Made by a program: the position numbers and the translations under genes. Of a DNA stretch of 52,426 nt, positions 43,888 to 51,877 are shown in pieces. Numbering within the stretch: position 1 is the stretch's first letter; each line of letters opens with the position of its first letter. The notes under the pieces are model-generated. The model was not told where the DNA came from. It searched no databases and worked only from the letters and a program-made list of their open reading frames with translations. The DNA is from Hymenobacter crusticola (GTDB taxonomy: Bacteria; Bacteroidota; Bacteroidia; Cytophagales; Hymenobacteraceae): assembly GCF_002154225.1 (NCBI RefSeq), contig NZ_MTSE01000027.1, positions 1-52,426 on the forward strand, written 5' to 3'.

Positions 43888-44586
43888 CTAAGAAATGGGT
43901 GGGACAGCCGCCCGCCGCGGTTCGCCCTCCGGCAGGCCTCGCACCGCACGGTTGCGGTCCACCCAATAGGCTAGCAGCACAATCACCCAAAACAGCTGCC
44001 CCGACCACCCCAACGCCTCCACCGAGGCGGGCGGCGGGCTGAACAGGCTACCCACGTGGATCAGCACCAGGAACGCCACCAATCCCAGTAGGCCATAGCG
44101 TCCCTTGCCATTGCGGACAGTGGTCCGCCGCACGTAAAGCCATAGACCCGCGCCCAGGAGCGCAAACTCGACCACTTGCGTTAAGGCAATCTGGTTCCAC
44201 AGCCCCAACCCGAACAGCGGCGACGGGCCGGGATACAGGGGCAAATCGGGGGTGTGCACCACCACATCGAGCAGCCAGTGGCTGGGCACCAGCAGGCCCA
44301 CCAGCATCGCGCTTTGCCCATTACGGCGCAGCAACCAGTACACCAACCCCAGCAATAGGCCCGCCACCAGCTCGCCCACCAAACTGTGCGTGAAGGGATA
44401 ATACACGAAAGCAAACGCGTTGGTGGCCGTGGCGTGCGGCACGATGTTCACGCGCTCCACGCCCAGCAGCAGCAGCGTGGGCCATACCAAATCGGCGAGT
44501 TGGGCGGCCAGGAAGAAGGTGCCTAAGGACACCCGAGGTTGCAGCGTTTTGGCGCCAAAGCCGACGCCGAAATGTCCGAGAAACAT
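43888..44586 (-). CDS. Multi-pass membrane protein, unknown function
   Basis: This 232-residue integral membrane protein has about six hydrophobic helices (LGTFFLAAQLADLVWPTLLLLGV, GELVAGLLLGLVYWLL, GLLGLVAFLVLIHVGSLF, LFWVIVLLAYWVDR). HFGVGFGAK at the start and YPFTHSLVGEL and HWLLDVVVHTPDLPL hold His/Asp residues in the pattern of YdjM/LexA-regulated membrane-bound hydrolase-like (DUF457) proteins, so metal binding is possible. The assignment is tentative. It lies 130 bases downstream of the epimerase gene on the same strand. Confidence 0.7.
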   Translation of the reverse strand: MFLGHFGVGFGAKTLQPRVSLGTFFLAAQLADLVWPTLLLLGVERVNIVPHATATNAFAFVYYPFTHSLVGELVAGLLLGLVYWLLRRNGQSAMLVGLLVPSHWLLDVVVHTPDLPLYPGPSPLFGLGLWNQIALTQVVEFALLGAGLWLYVRRTTVRNGKGRYGLLGLVAFLVLIHVGSLFSPPPASVEALGWSGQLFWVIVLLAYWVDRNRAVRGLPEGEPRRAAVPPIS

Positions 44587-44715
44587 AAAATGGGGGTTGG
44601 GGAAAAGGATGTAAAAGCAGCGTACAATGGTTCAGGCAGGCTAGCCCTGGGCTTCTGTTACTTACAGCGCGGCGTGGCCCCGAGGGCCGGCACATTGGGC
44701 CGGCTGCCGCCATGA

Positions 44716-45648
44716 TCAATTTCTCAGAAACCACTCCGCCGTGACCCGAATGCCTTCCGCGTAGGGGGTCGGCGTAAAGCCGAACGTTTGGTTGAAGCGC
44801 GTGGAGTCCAGCACGTACCCGTTCTCGTCCTGGTACATCATTTCGCGCGCCTCCTTCATAAACGGAATGAATAGCCCCATCAGCCCAAACAACCATTTGG
44901 GCAGCACCTTCACCTTCCCGGTACCCTGCATGTACTCCGCCGCCAAGGCGCTGAATTCTTGACCGGTTAGCGTCGGCGAGGCGACGGGTAATATCCAGGT
45001 TTGGTGGAAGGCCTCCGGGTGCTGCGCCAGCACGTACAGGGCCTGGCCGATGTCGGGCGTGTAGGTGTAGGTGCGCGGCACGCGGGCATTCACGAGCCAT
45101 TGCGGGGTTTGTTTCTTTTTCAGACGGCTGAACACCAGCGTACCAGCCCAGCTTTTCTCGACTACGCCGGGTCCATAAAAATCGGAGGCTTTGGCGATGA
45201 TGGCCGGCAGCCCGCCGCGGTGCCGCTCGGCCAGCAGCAGTTGTTCAACCTCCACTAGAATTCGGCCTTTTTCACTCACTGGCCGCGTCGGCGTGGCTTC
45301 GGTAATTGCGCCCTCCACCCGGCCATAGGTGTAGAGGCTGTCGAGAAAAATCAGCTGGGCCTGCGTGGCTTTGCAGGCGGCAATCACGTTGCCCATAATC
45401 ACGGGCCAGTCGCGCCGCCACACTTTCGCGCTGTATTCTAAGCCGACGAGCAGGTACACGATGGCGGAGCCGTCCACGGCCAGCCGGGTTTGTTCGGCGT
45501 CCAGAAAATCGGCTGACCGGGTTTCGACTCCCACCACCGGGGTGGGGTGGCGCGAAACCAACCGGATTTTTTCGCCGTGCTGTTGTAGCACCGGCAGTAG
45601 TTGCGTGGTGATGGTGCCCTTGGCGCCCAGGATGGTGTGGAGTTTCAT
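44716..45648 (-). CDS. NAD-dependent epimerase/dehydratase-like protein
   Basis: This 310-residue extended-SDR protein begins with HTILGAKGTITTQLLPVL, in which the usual GxxGxxG is altered to GAKGTI. QLIFLDSLYTYGRVEG and KASDFYGPG are the family motifs around the Ser and Tyr region. VPRTYTYTPDIGQALYVLA follows, and the C-terminal lid ends AEWFLRN. Substrate is unknown; it may modify a sugar nucleotide or act as a reductase. A 25-base element 53 bases upstream is repeated beyond the neighbouring Crp/Fnr gene. Confidence 0.88.
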   Translation of the reverse strand: MKLHTILGAKGTITTQLLPVLQQHGEKIRLVSRHPTPVVGVETRSADFLDAEQTRLAVDGSAIVYLLVGLEYSAKVWRRDWPVIMGNVIAACKATQAQLIFLDSLYTYGRVEGAITEATPTRPVSEKGRILVEVEQLLLAERHRGGLPAIIAKASDFYGPGVVEKSWAGTLVFSRLKKKQTPQWLVNARVPRTYTYTPDIGQALYVLAQHPEAFHQTWILPVASPTLTGQEFSALAAEYMQGTGKVKVLPKWLFGLMGLFIPFMKEAREMMYQDENGYVLDSTRFNQTFGFTPTPYAEGIRVTAEWFLRN

Positions 45649-45700
45649 GCGGTTTTAGCAGGTAAGTGACGGGACAAAATTGCGCCGCGCCGCCGGTCTA

Positions 45701-45725
45701 AAACGATAACAAATGCTAAGAAATG
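45701..45725 (-). repeat. 25-bp inverted repeat, epimerase side of the Crp/Fnr gene
   Basis: This stretch (containing GATAACAAATGCTAAG) is repeated in inverted orientation at 46395-46419 with 24 of 25 bases matching. It lies in the epimerase promoter region and 16 bases beyond the Crp/Fnr stop. Confidence 0.75.
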
Positions 45726-45740
45726 GCGGCCCTACTGCCC

Positions 45741-46334
45741 CTACGCAGTGCGGTTGCGAATGCGGCTTAAGCTCACGGGCGTCACGCCCAGAAAGTTGGC
45801 GATGTAGTGCTGGGGCACCCGCGCCAGGATATTGGGGTCGCCGCTGACCAGCAGGGCCTGGTAGCGCTCGGCGGGGCTGAGCAGCAGCAGGCTTACCAGG
45901 CGCTCTTCCAGGCCCACGGCCAGGTATTCGGCAAACCGCCGGCCGAACTCCTGCCAGGCCATGCGCTGACCAAATAAGTCAACCAGCACCGCGTAGGGAA
46001 ACGTCAGGCAGCAGCCCGCACTCAAGGCCTCGATGGTGACCAGCGAGGGCCGGCCGGTCAGGCTGCTGAAGTAGGCGCCGATCAACTGGTCTTCAAAAAA
46101 GAAGTAGCTGGTGCGCTCCTCGCCATCTTTGGTATAATACTGCCGGAACATGCCTTCCAGCACAAAACCCACGTCGGCCGCGACGCGGCCCTGTTCGGCA
46201 AAGACGGCGTGCCGGGCCAGGGGCGCCAGGCGCAGGTGCGGCACCAGCAAGCGCCAGTCTTCGTCGCTCAGAGGAGCAAACTGGGTCAGGTGCTGGCGCA
46301 GGCGCAACGCAGATTCGGGGAAGGACGGCAGCAT
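45741..46334 (-). CDS. Crp/Fnr-family transcriptional regulator
   Basis: From the ATG at 46334 the regulator has 197 residues; a longer frame to 46397 is not supported. The beta-barrel sensor includes HAVFAEQGRVAADVGFVLEGMFRQYY and SYFFFEDQLIGAYFSSLTGRPS. The C-terminal helix-turn-helix is RVPQHYIANFLGVTPVSLSRIRN. The gene is enclosed by 25-bp inverted repeats at 45701-45725 and 46395-46419. The repeats have the same orientation relative to the outward genes, so it is a candidate regulator of both flanking promoters. Confidence 0.92.
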   Translation of the reverse strand: MLPSFPESALRLRQHLTQFAPLSDEDWRLLVPHLRLAPLARHAVFAEQGRVAADVGFVLEGMFRQYYTKDGEERTSYFFFEDQLIGAYFSSLTGRPSLVTIEALSAGCCLTFPYAVLVDLFGQRMAWQEFGRRFAEYLAVGLEERLVSLLLLSPAERYQALLVSGDPNILARVPQHYIANFLGVTPVSLSRIRNRTA

Positions 46335-46394
46335 GAATGAACAGGCAGTGATACGGCATGGAGGAAGAGGCTGGGGAAGATACCGCTGGTGCCG

Positions 46395-46419
46395 CATTTC
46401 TTAGCGTTTGTTATCGTTT
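46395..46419 (+). repeat. 25-bp inverted repeat, distal side of the Crp/Fnr gene
   Basis: This is the partner of 45701-45725 (24 of 25 identical in reverse complement), followed 70 bases later by the start of the chimeric ORF at 46490 and preceded by the Crp/Fnr start. Confidence 0.75.
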
Positions 46420-46489
46420 GGGCTCGCGGGCAGGCCGGTCCTTTGTGGTGTTCTGATGCTCTTCTGCCGGAACTCCAAAGCCCCTTCCC

Positions 46490-46774
46490 ATGAACAGCCT
46501 CCTCACCAGCGGCACCGGCCTCGTTGGCACCCGCCTTTCCGCCGTGCTCACCAAAGCCGGCCACCAGCTGCAACAACACGAGGCGTATCGCCGCTTCTTC
46601 GAGCGCGAACTACCAACTGAGGAAGGCACAGAACCCGATATCAGCCACTATTACGTGCTGTCCAAGCAGGGTGCTACGTACTGGTTTTATCCCTATGCTA
46701 CGCTTCCTCGGTCGTTGCAGGAGCAGCTGCGGGCTTTGTTTGATGCTATTTTTCAACCCGAAAACCGTCCCTAA
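46490..46774 (+). CDS. Chimeric small ORF: epimerase N-terminus joined to an unknown C-terminus
   Basis: The first 27 residues (MNSLLTSGTGLVGTRLSAVL) are the nucleotide-binding start of a TIGR01777-type epimerase. After KAGHQ the sequence becomes an unrelated segment (AYRRFFERELPTEEGTEP, YYVLSKQGATYWFYPYATLP, LRALFDAIF), a soluble alpha/beta piece without a known family. Total length is 94 residues, far shorter than an epimerase. A deletion that fused two genes is the simplest reading. It ends at a clear terminator hairpin (46778-46803). Whether the fusion is expressed is unknown. Confidence 0.6.
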   Translation: MNSLLTSGTGLVGTRLSAVLTKAGHQLQQHEAYRRFFERELPTEEGTEPDISHYYVLSKQGATYWFYPYATLPRSLQEQLRALFDAIFQPENRP

Positions 46775-46777
46775 AAA

Positions 46778-46803
46778 AGCCCGGTCAATAACCGGGCTCT
46801 TTC
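46778..46803 (+). terminator. Intrinsic terminator
   Basis: AGCCCGGT and ACCGGGCT form an 8-bp stem with loop CAATA, preceded by AAAAA and followed by CTTTCG, four bases after the stop of the chimeric ORF. Confidence 0.8.
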
Positions 46804-46948
46804 GTCGCTAATGGGTAATGTTCTAGCAACACCAACATACGTAAAAAAATGATCTTGTTAGCTGCGAGAGATCCCCTTTGTCAATGAAGCACCCGAGTGC
46901 TACCGGCCGTAGAGGGATAGAGCGGCAAAGGCTTTTTTATCTTTAGGC

Positions 46949-47200
46949 ATGCTGCTGACGCTTGCCAAGTTCCAAGCCTTCTCTCGGGCCGTTCAAATCG
47001 GTACCGCACTGATGGAAGGCACCCATCTGGCTACCCGCTACGAAGGGGAAGATCTGATCACTCTTTACTACCTCGGTAGTTTCTTTGTCGAGGTCTACTA
47101 TGATCCGGAGAGCAACTAGCTACACCGGTGCCGATGCTTCACTAGCCCGGATGCCTTGGCGGACTACCTGCCCTACGTAAAACTAACGGATCTAGCATAA
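46949..47200 (+). pseudogene. Small conserved hypothetical gene with in-frame TAG
   Basis: The frame starts at ATG 46949 (LLTLAKFQAFSRAVQIG, then LYYLGSFFVEVYYDPESN) and reaches TAG at 47117-47119. It continues in the same frame as LHRCRCFTSPDALADYLPYVKLTDLA to TAA 47198-47200. The continuation (FTSPDALADYLPYV) fits the first part as a family common in Hymenobacter, in which an aromatic strand leads to a charged turn. The whole is 83 codons. Function unknown. A TATCTTTA box lies just before the ATG. Confidence 0.6.
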
Positions 47201-47244
47201 GAGAATACTGCGGTGAGCCCCGAGCATTTGCAAGCTCTTTCCGT

Positions 47245-47631
47245 ATGCCTACTATAGTTTACGACGTGTCGGGACTGCCTAGCCAAGCAAGCAACCGGGT
47301 CGTTGTGTAGCGGTTTGCTGGGCAAGATAGCCCACTAGAAGCCTCGTTTTTGTGGGAGCTAGAAGGGCAGAAAAATGGTGCGCTCGTGCTGGTGACTCGT
47401 GCCCTCGATGTACAAGCGCGCGTACCACTCACCGCTGAGCTAGCCCGCTTCTGTGCGCCTTTCGAGCCGGCCGAGGTAGTGCGCCTAGCCGATCCTCTTG
47501 TCGAGTGGCGCCAGTGGCGAGAGGCAGGTTGGGATGTATCTCTGACCACGGCAACCAAGAGCGACCTGAGGGTGTACTCGCCGAAAGGAAGTAGGAGTAC
47601 GATCGTGCCCTTCTCAGCCGAGGATACATAG
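47245..47631 (+). pseudogene. Small hypothetical gene with in-frame TAG
   Basis: The frame begins at ATG 47245 (PTIVYDVSGLPSQASNRVVV) and hits TAG at 47308-47310. It then continues unbroken (RFAGQDSPLEASFLWELEGQ, LTAELARFCAPFEPAEVV, WRQWREAGWDVSLTTATKSD) to TAG at 47629-47631, 128 codons in all. No family is recognised. It is followed after three bases by another short gene, which suggests a compact operon. Confidence 0.55.
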
Positions 47632-47634
47632 GAC

Positions 47635-47805
47635 ATGCAGCGAGAGCCTAAGGGTGGGGAACGCTTGCGCATGGAGGCGTTCTATTACCAGGTGCATCCA
47701 CGTAAGGCGAAAGCCTTTGCTGAGAGTGAGCAAGGTATTCCGGCTGATGAGCTAGCCTGCTTTATTCGGCGCTATGAGCGGCAGGAGAAAGGTATAATCA
47801 AGTAA
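47635..47805 (+). CDS. Short charged hypothetical protein
   Basis: This 56-residue frame starts at ATG 47635, three bases after the preceding stop, and ends at TAA 47803-47805. It is basic and charged (QREPKGGERLRMEAFYYQV, AKAFAESEQGIPADELACF, RRYERQEKGIIK). Its position within a row of small genes supports translation. No family recognised. Confidence 0.45.
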   Translation: MQREPKGGERLRMEAFYYQVHPRKAKAFAESEQGIPADELACFIRRYERQEKGIIK

Positions 47806-47837
47806 GACAGCTATAAGCACTCCACTAATCAGCAGCG

Positions 47838-48155
47838 GTGCTAAGATGGCTGGGAAAGAAGATCCACGCACATGTTGAGCGAAAGAAGGGGCTACACAAC
47901 GAGTTCTGCATTGAAACTATCCAGTGGTTTGGTGCGGATAGGGAGCAATTGGCAACCAGAGTGTATGCTTATATCAACTCAGGAGGACACGGACGATACC
48001 ACCTGATGACTTATGAGGAAGTGACTATTGCTGATTTGATAGCGGAGTTGAGAAAGCGAATCAACCCTTGTCAGTTCCGCTCGCCTGAGGAGAAAACGAA
48101 GCCGATCTTTATCTACAGGCTAAAAGCTTTCAATAGTCTATTTATCTTCTGGTAA
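47838..48155 (+). CDS. Small hypothetical protein
   Basis: This 105-residue protein of unknown family has mixed alpha/beta character: RWLGKKIHAHVERKKG, FCIETIQWFGADREQLATRV, YHLMTYEEVTIADLIAELRK. It lies in the same run of small plus-strand genes. A start at 47838 is accepted because it gives a basic N-terminal helix; the true start is uncertain. Confidence 0.5.
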   Translation: MLRWLGKKIHAHVERKKGLHNEFCIETIQWFGADREQLATRVYAYINSGGHGRYHLMTYEEVTIADLIAELRKRINPCQFRSPEEKTKPIFIYRLKAFNSLFIFW

Positions 48156-48187
48156 GATTTATTCTCTCACCCTAACGCTTACCCACT

Positions 48188-48598
48188 ATGGCTATCCCAT
48201 TGAGACCTGGCGAAATGTTTACCCCTGGCGTTCACGGGCACCTGGAATTTGAAACAGGTAGTTATGCACTCGACTCTGAGCAAGTAGCGAAGGGAGAAAA
48301 ACATCAACCATTGCTACGCTTGGAAGGCATTGGAGAGTTCCTTGTGTCTGAGGAAGTACTTGCCGCCGTGAATAACCAACTAGACCCTGAGCAGCGAACT
48401 AAGGCTATCTTAGGCAAGATGTTAGAAGTAGGCTGCCAGAAAGTTTGGAGCCTCGCGGGAGTGCGCAGTTTCCTAGCCATAAAGGACAGCTGTTCTACCA
48501 ACTGCTTACTGTATTTAGTTGCACTACTATTCTGTTTTCCTTATGATCTTAGGTGCGCTACGTGCTGTCGATGGCAGCCGCCGCACGCTCACGTATGA
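48188..48598 (+). CDS. Hypothetical protein with probably rearranged C-terminus
   Basis: The first 100 or so residues (MAIPLRPGEMFTPGVHGH, LLRLEGIGEFLVSEEVLAAV, GCQKVWSLAGVRSFLAIK) read as a real soluble protein. The tail (SCSTNCLLYLVALLFCFPYD onward) runs over the start of the next gene and looks like non-coding DNA read through, so the natural stop has probably been lost. Function unknown. It overlaps the next gene by 56 bases. Confidence 0.5.
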   Translation: MAIPLRPGEMFTPGVHGHLEFETGSYALDSEQVAKGEKHQPLLRLEGIGEFLVSEEVLAAVNNQLDPEQRTKAILGKMLEVGCQKVWSLAGVRSFLAIKDSCSTNCLLYLVALLFCFPYDLRCATCCRWQPPHAHV

Positions 48599-48957
48599 GG
48601 AACAGGACCAGTGGCTGCGCGCCACGTGGCACGGCTACGTGGATCCGGTAGAAGCCATGAGTAGCGCCGAGCAATACCTGGCGCACGCGGGCGTTCGGCC
48701 CTGTCCGTACTTGCTCAACGACAACAGTGGCTTGCAAGGGCCGTGGTTCGACGCCGTGGAATGGCTCCAGCGGGTATGGCTACCTCAAGCCTTGGAGGTC
48801 GGCTTGCGCTACGTGGCGCACGTGGTACAAGCCGACACGCGCGCCGATATTGTCTCTCTCCCTTCCTAGAGCCGTCGTAGACGTAATCGAATTACAAGTC
48901 TTCCACCAACTCACGGAAGCAGAAGAATGGCTGCGAGAGTGCCAACAGCGTGCATAG
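48543..48957 (+). pseudogene. SpoIIAA/STAS-like small protein, frameshifted
   Basis: The frame from ATG 48543 (RTLTYEEQDQWLRATWHGYV, LLNDNSGLQGPWFDAVEWL, YVAHVVQADTRADIVSL) ends at TAG 48867-48869. One base shift at the CT-rich tract near 48853-48862 restores LSLPRAVVDVIELQVFHQL and TEAEEWLRECQQRA to TAG. The pattern (conserved WxxxxxxY, DNSG, then EAEEWL) matches the SpoIIAA-like family that has expanded in Hymenobacter. A related intact gene follows at 49121. The CT run could also be a phase-variable tract. Confidence 0.65.
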
Positions 48958-49120
48958 TAATCTATACAGACCAGCTTGCTCTAAAGCGGCGTGGTGAGTA
49001 AAGCGCAACAACTAATTTCCTAGGTACTACCCGCAACTCTACGTGTTTAATACAACGGTTGCAAAAGGCGACTAGAATTTTCCGTATAACTACAAGTAAC
49101 TGCTTTGGCGTAAGTAAGCT

Positions 49121-49528
49121 ATGCTGTTCCCCTTGTTTCGCTGCCCGACTTTCTCGCTACACCACGATTCGGATAACAATTGGCTCTATGCCCAGTGGAC
49201 TGGGCGGCAGGATAGTACAACCTCGCTGGCGGCCTGCGCCATTATTTTGCAGCACGTGCACGAAGTGCCAGTTTCGAAGCTTCTTTGTGATAGCAGCCAA
49301 GCGTTGGATGGCTGGAGCGAAATCAGTACTTGGGTAGCGAACAACTACCTACCTCGGCTCGCGGACCTGGGAGTCTGTGTCATCTCTTGGATCAATGCGA
49401 CTGACTGGTCGACTAACGATACCATCACCTCCTTTGTGGAGCACTCGGACAAGCCGTTCATCGCTACCTTTAACGAAGGGGCAACTGCGTATGAGTGGCT
49501 TCGTAATACCCATTTTATTTGCTCTTAG
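49121..49528 (+). CDS. SpoIIAA/STAS-like small protein
   Basis: This 135-residue protein resembles the gene at 48543: YAQWTGRQDSTTSLAACAIIL, SKLLCDSSQALDGWSEIS, LGVCVISWINATDWSTNDTI and FNEGATAYEWLRNTHFI. The order of strand, DxS motif and closing EWL helix fits small STAS/SpoIIAA-like proteins, which bind partner proteins or nucleotides. No partner anti-sigma gene is near. Function remains unknown. Confidence 0.6.
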   Translation: MLFPLFRCPTFSLHHDSDNNWLYAQWTGRQDSTTSLAACAIILQHVHEVPVSKLLCDSSQALDGWSEISTWVANNYLPRLADLGVCVISWINATDWSTNDTITSFVEHSDKPFIATFNEGATAYEWLRNTHFICS

Positions 49529-49631
49529 CAATTTTTAGGCGAGATGTACACTGATCCAAAAAAGTACTACCTACACCAATAAACTACTGCAAGGCGCCAA
49601 CTTACCGCGAGGACTATAGAGTAGGTCTAAC

Positions 49632-49662
49632 AAAAGAGCCCGGTCATTGGCCGGGCCTTTTG
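49632..49662 (+). terminator. Intrinsic terminator
   Basis: GCCCGG and CCGGGC with loop TCATTGG are flanked by AAAAGA before and CTTTTG after. It is similar to the terminator at 46778 and lies about 100 bases after the STAS-like gene. Confidence 0.7.
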
Positions 49663-49867
49663 CCACTAGCGCTATCACCTATTCACCACTATGATAGCCT
49701 CTTATCTCTACTATTTTCCTGGTTAGCGCACTGAACAGCTTCCTAGCTGGGGCAATCCGCTGCTTCCTGCTTTCCCGTCGGTGGGCCGCGGCACAGGTTC
49801 AGGTGCCCATCTGGACTAGTAAACGCCTTGCCTCGTTGACCAGAGCATTTCTTGCCTACGGCAGAAG

Positions 49868-50128
49868 CTAGCTCACCGTATCTAACGCTCGCAGCAACAC
49901 ACTCAGAATCTGGCGCTGGCCCACGCGGTGTGCTGCCTGGGGGTACATCTGCAAGTAAGCCATGCACAAGGCTTGCCCATACTCCAGCGCCGCTTGGTGG
50001 TGTAAGCGCTTCCGATCGAGCACAACGGAGCACCACACTTTTTGCAAGCGGTAGGTGGGACTTAGCCACAGCTGGCCATTGTCCACAAGGCAAATAAAAC
50101 GTCGCCCAGCGCAGCCTGCATGTCCCAA
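49868..50128 (-). CDS. Hypothetical protein, low confidence
   Basis: This 86-residue frame reads RRFICLVDNGQLWLSPTYRLQ, LHHQAALEYGQALCMAYLQ and ILSVLLRALDTVS. It has reasonable helix propensity but no recognised family and a weak start, and an overlapping frame (49743-50093) competes for the same DNA. It may be a decayed gene. Nothing else is apparent in 49663-50231. Confidence 0.3.
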   Translation of the reverse strand: MGHAGCAGRRFICLVDNGQLWLSPTYRLQKVWCSVVLDRKRLHHQAALEYGQALCMAYLQMYPQAAHRVGQRQILSVLLRALDTVS

Positions 50129-50231
50129 GATCCTAAATTTATCTTATCAGCTTGTGCAGCAGTGGTTTAAGGCCTGTAACCGCGCCACAGAGCCGCGCAT
50201 GTCGGCAACGAGTTACCGCCGCGAGTGCGCC

Positions 50232-50342
50232 TTACGTAGGCTGCAACAGCCACAGCAAGCCGGCGAGCAAGGCACCCCCAAGTAGGCGTCGGCGTAGTGC
50301 AGCATAGCGCGAGATCCGGGTAGATAGGGGCTGCGGAGGCAT
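50232..50342 (-). CDS. Possible small single-pass membrane protein
   Basis: A 36-residue frame (ATG 50342, TAA 50234-50232) encodes PPQPLSTRISRYAAL then RRRLLGGALLAGLLWLLQ, a basic start and one hydrophobic helix. It begins 13 bases after the stop of the larger membrane protein gene and could be co-transcribed. Confidence 0.35.
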   Translation of the reverse strand: MPPQPLSTRISRYAALRRRLLGGALLAGLLWLLQPT

Positions 50343-50355
50343 TGTAGCGGGTGCT

Positions 50356-51387
50356 CTAAGCAGGAGCGAGCATAGTGTCCTGGGTGGGGGTGGCCCGGTG
50401 GCCGCCAAAGGCCGCTACGGCTGCTCCCAGCCCTAGACCTAGGGCCGCGAGCAGAGCCGCTTTGGAGAGCCCTTCGGCGGCGGCATCGCCGGCTTGGCGG
50501 GCTTTCTGCTCGGCCTGCACTTTCACTGCCGCGAACTTGGCCTGCGCCTGCTTGGCGGTGGCAAGCCAGTTATCCACGATTTGCTCCGACTCGGGGCGGC
50601 TCTTGCCCGTGCGCTGCATCACCACGTTTACGGCCGCGTCGCGGTCGGCGGCATTACCCAGGGTTTCGGCTTTACGGGTTAGGTTGTCAATAACGTCGTC
50701 GAAGCTGTCGCTGGCGGCTTGCGGGTTGGCTGCGGCTTGACTAGCTTCCGCTTGGGCTTGGGTACCCACTGCTGTCGCTTGGCGTTTCAGGTTTTCCGGC
50801 GTTAGCGCCGCCTTGCCGGTTTGCCGCAGCAGCAGGCGGGCTTGGTGCTTGAGGTCGCTCAAGTCAATACCCTGTTCTTTCAGTTCGCTTTTAATCGCCT
50901 CGCCCGCGCCGGGAGCGGCGGCAGCAATCCCCGCACCTGCGCCTGACAACGCCCGGCCGGCGACGCCCGTCACGCCCCCCATGATGCGTCCCACGGCGGT
51001 CGTGAGCAGGTAGAACGTCATCAGCGTGACGAGCGACCACATCAGCAGGCCATGGAGCAAGCCATCGATCCGGCGCGGGATGCCGGCGAAGCGGCTGGCA
51101 ACACTTGCGCCTAGGTAAAGCGAACCCAGCGTGGTAACCAGCCACCAGATGGAGGCCCCAATGCCGAGGCCCGCCAGCGGGTTTTTCTCGCTCAAGGGGT
51201 CAATGGTGCCCAGGCCAATGCCTAAGCCCAACAAGCTGAGCGCCAGTTGCAGGACGATGGCGATCAGGGCGCCGGCGAAGACGGCGCCCCAGGAAATGCG
51301 CTTACCCGCCGCGAGGCCGGGGTGCGAGGGGGTAAAAGCCGCCACTTGCTCCGAGACCGGAGCGGGCAGAGGGGTCGTAGGTGTCAT
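50356..51387 (-). CDS. Membrane protein with long alanine/glutamine-rich C-terminal domain
   Basis: This 343-residue protein begins in the cytosol with a short proline-rich segment. Four hydrophobic helices follow: WGAVFAGALIAIVLQLALSL, IGASIWWLVTTLGSLYLGAS, LLHGLLMWSLVTLMTFYLL and VTGVAGRALSGAGAGIAAAA. The second half is helical and charged (KQATAVGTQAQAEASQAAANP, VVMQRTGKSRPESEQIVDNW, KVQAEQKARQAGDAAAEGL), resembling YtxH/CsbD-like stress membrane proteins, and ends in a final helix (LAALGLGLGAAVAAFGGH). Such proteins are often induced by osmotic or desiccation stress. Function is not assigned. Confidence 0.8.
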   Translation of the reverse strand: MTPTTPLPAPVSEQVAAFTPSHPGLAAGKRISWGAVFAGALIAIVLQLALSLLGLGIGLGTIDPLSEKNPLAGLGIGASIWWLVTTLGSLYLGASVASRFAGIPRRIDGLLHGLLMWSLVTLMTFYLLTTAVGRIMGGVTGVAGRALSGAGAGIAAAAPGAGEAIKSELKEQGIDLSDLKHQARLLLRQTGKAALTPENLKRQATAVGTQAQAEASQAAANPQAASDSFDDVIDNLTRKAETLGNAADRDAAVNVVMQRTGKSRPESEQIVDNWLATAKQAQAKFAAVKVQAEQKARQAGDAAAEGLSKAALLAALGLGLGAAVAAFGGHRATPTQDTMLAPA

Positions 51388-51595
51388 CGGCGTACAGGAT
51401 GTGAAGTAAATAGAGAATTAGTAGCCGCTTGCCCCTGTGATCCGAGTAGAAAAGCAGCGAGAAGCTAGCAGAAGCTGGTCGTGGAAGGCGACCGAGAAAG
51501 CACCCAGCTCGGTTCGCGCGTCAACTGGTCATTGTCCGTCTTATTCGCTGGCCGTCCTTCTTGGGTCGATGATCAGCAGACGTCCGCTAGGCACG

Positions 51596-51877
51596 CTACC
51601 GGAACAAGTGCGCGACTTTTAACAGGTGCAGACAGCGGTGCAGGGCTGGGTGTATGGGGTAGAGCCGGACCCGGAACCCGGCCCGGTGTAGCAACAGCAG
51701 CTGCGCTACTTGGTGGCACACACCCAGCGTGCGCTGATAGGGCAGGGCGCTGCCATCGAGGTGGAGCACCGGACGGGGCTGGTCAGACGAAGCGACTACG
51801 TTGTCGACTAGATTCGCTAGTGCGAGCGAGGGCCCCAAGGGCGCGCTGCCGAACTGGTAGTGGGTAGGAGCAAGCAT
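51596..51877 (-). CDS. Small STAS-like hypothetical protein
   Basis: From the ATG at 51877 the protein has 93 residues; the longer frame to 51991 is not supported. LANLVDNVVASSDQPRPVLHL then DGSALPYQRTLGVCHQVAQLL and CLHLLKVAHLF have the alternating strand/helix pattern of STAS-like domains (LDLSG...S..G...L). No partner is evident. Confidence 0.45.
   Translation of the reverse strand: MLAPTHYQFGSAPLGPSLALANLVDNVVASSDQPRPVLHLDGSALPYQRTLGVCHQVAQLLLLHRAGFRVRLYPIHPALHRCLHLLKVAHLFR

Noticed and set aside
11196..47310. Reassignment of TAG to an amino acid
   Set aside because: TAG is used as the normal final stop of several intact genes here (LacI, SusD, GH28, the VCBS gene), so recoding is not supported; the in-frame TAG codons are better read as mutations or errors.
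50238..50252. Another end of MITE-like family A (CTGCAACAGCCAC)
   Set aside because: Only 13 bases match, the AGTT part is missing and there is no partner or duplication; it may be chance.
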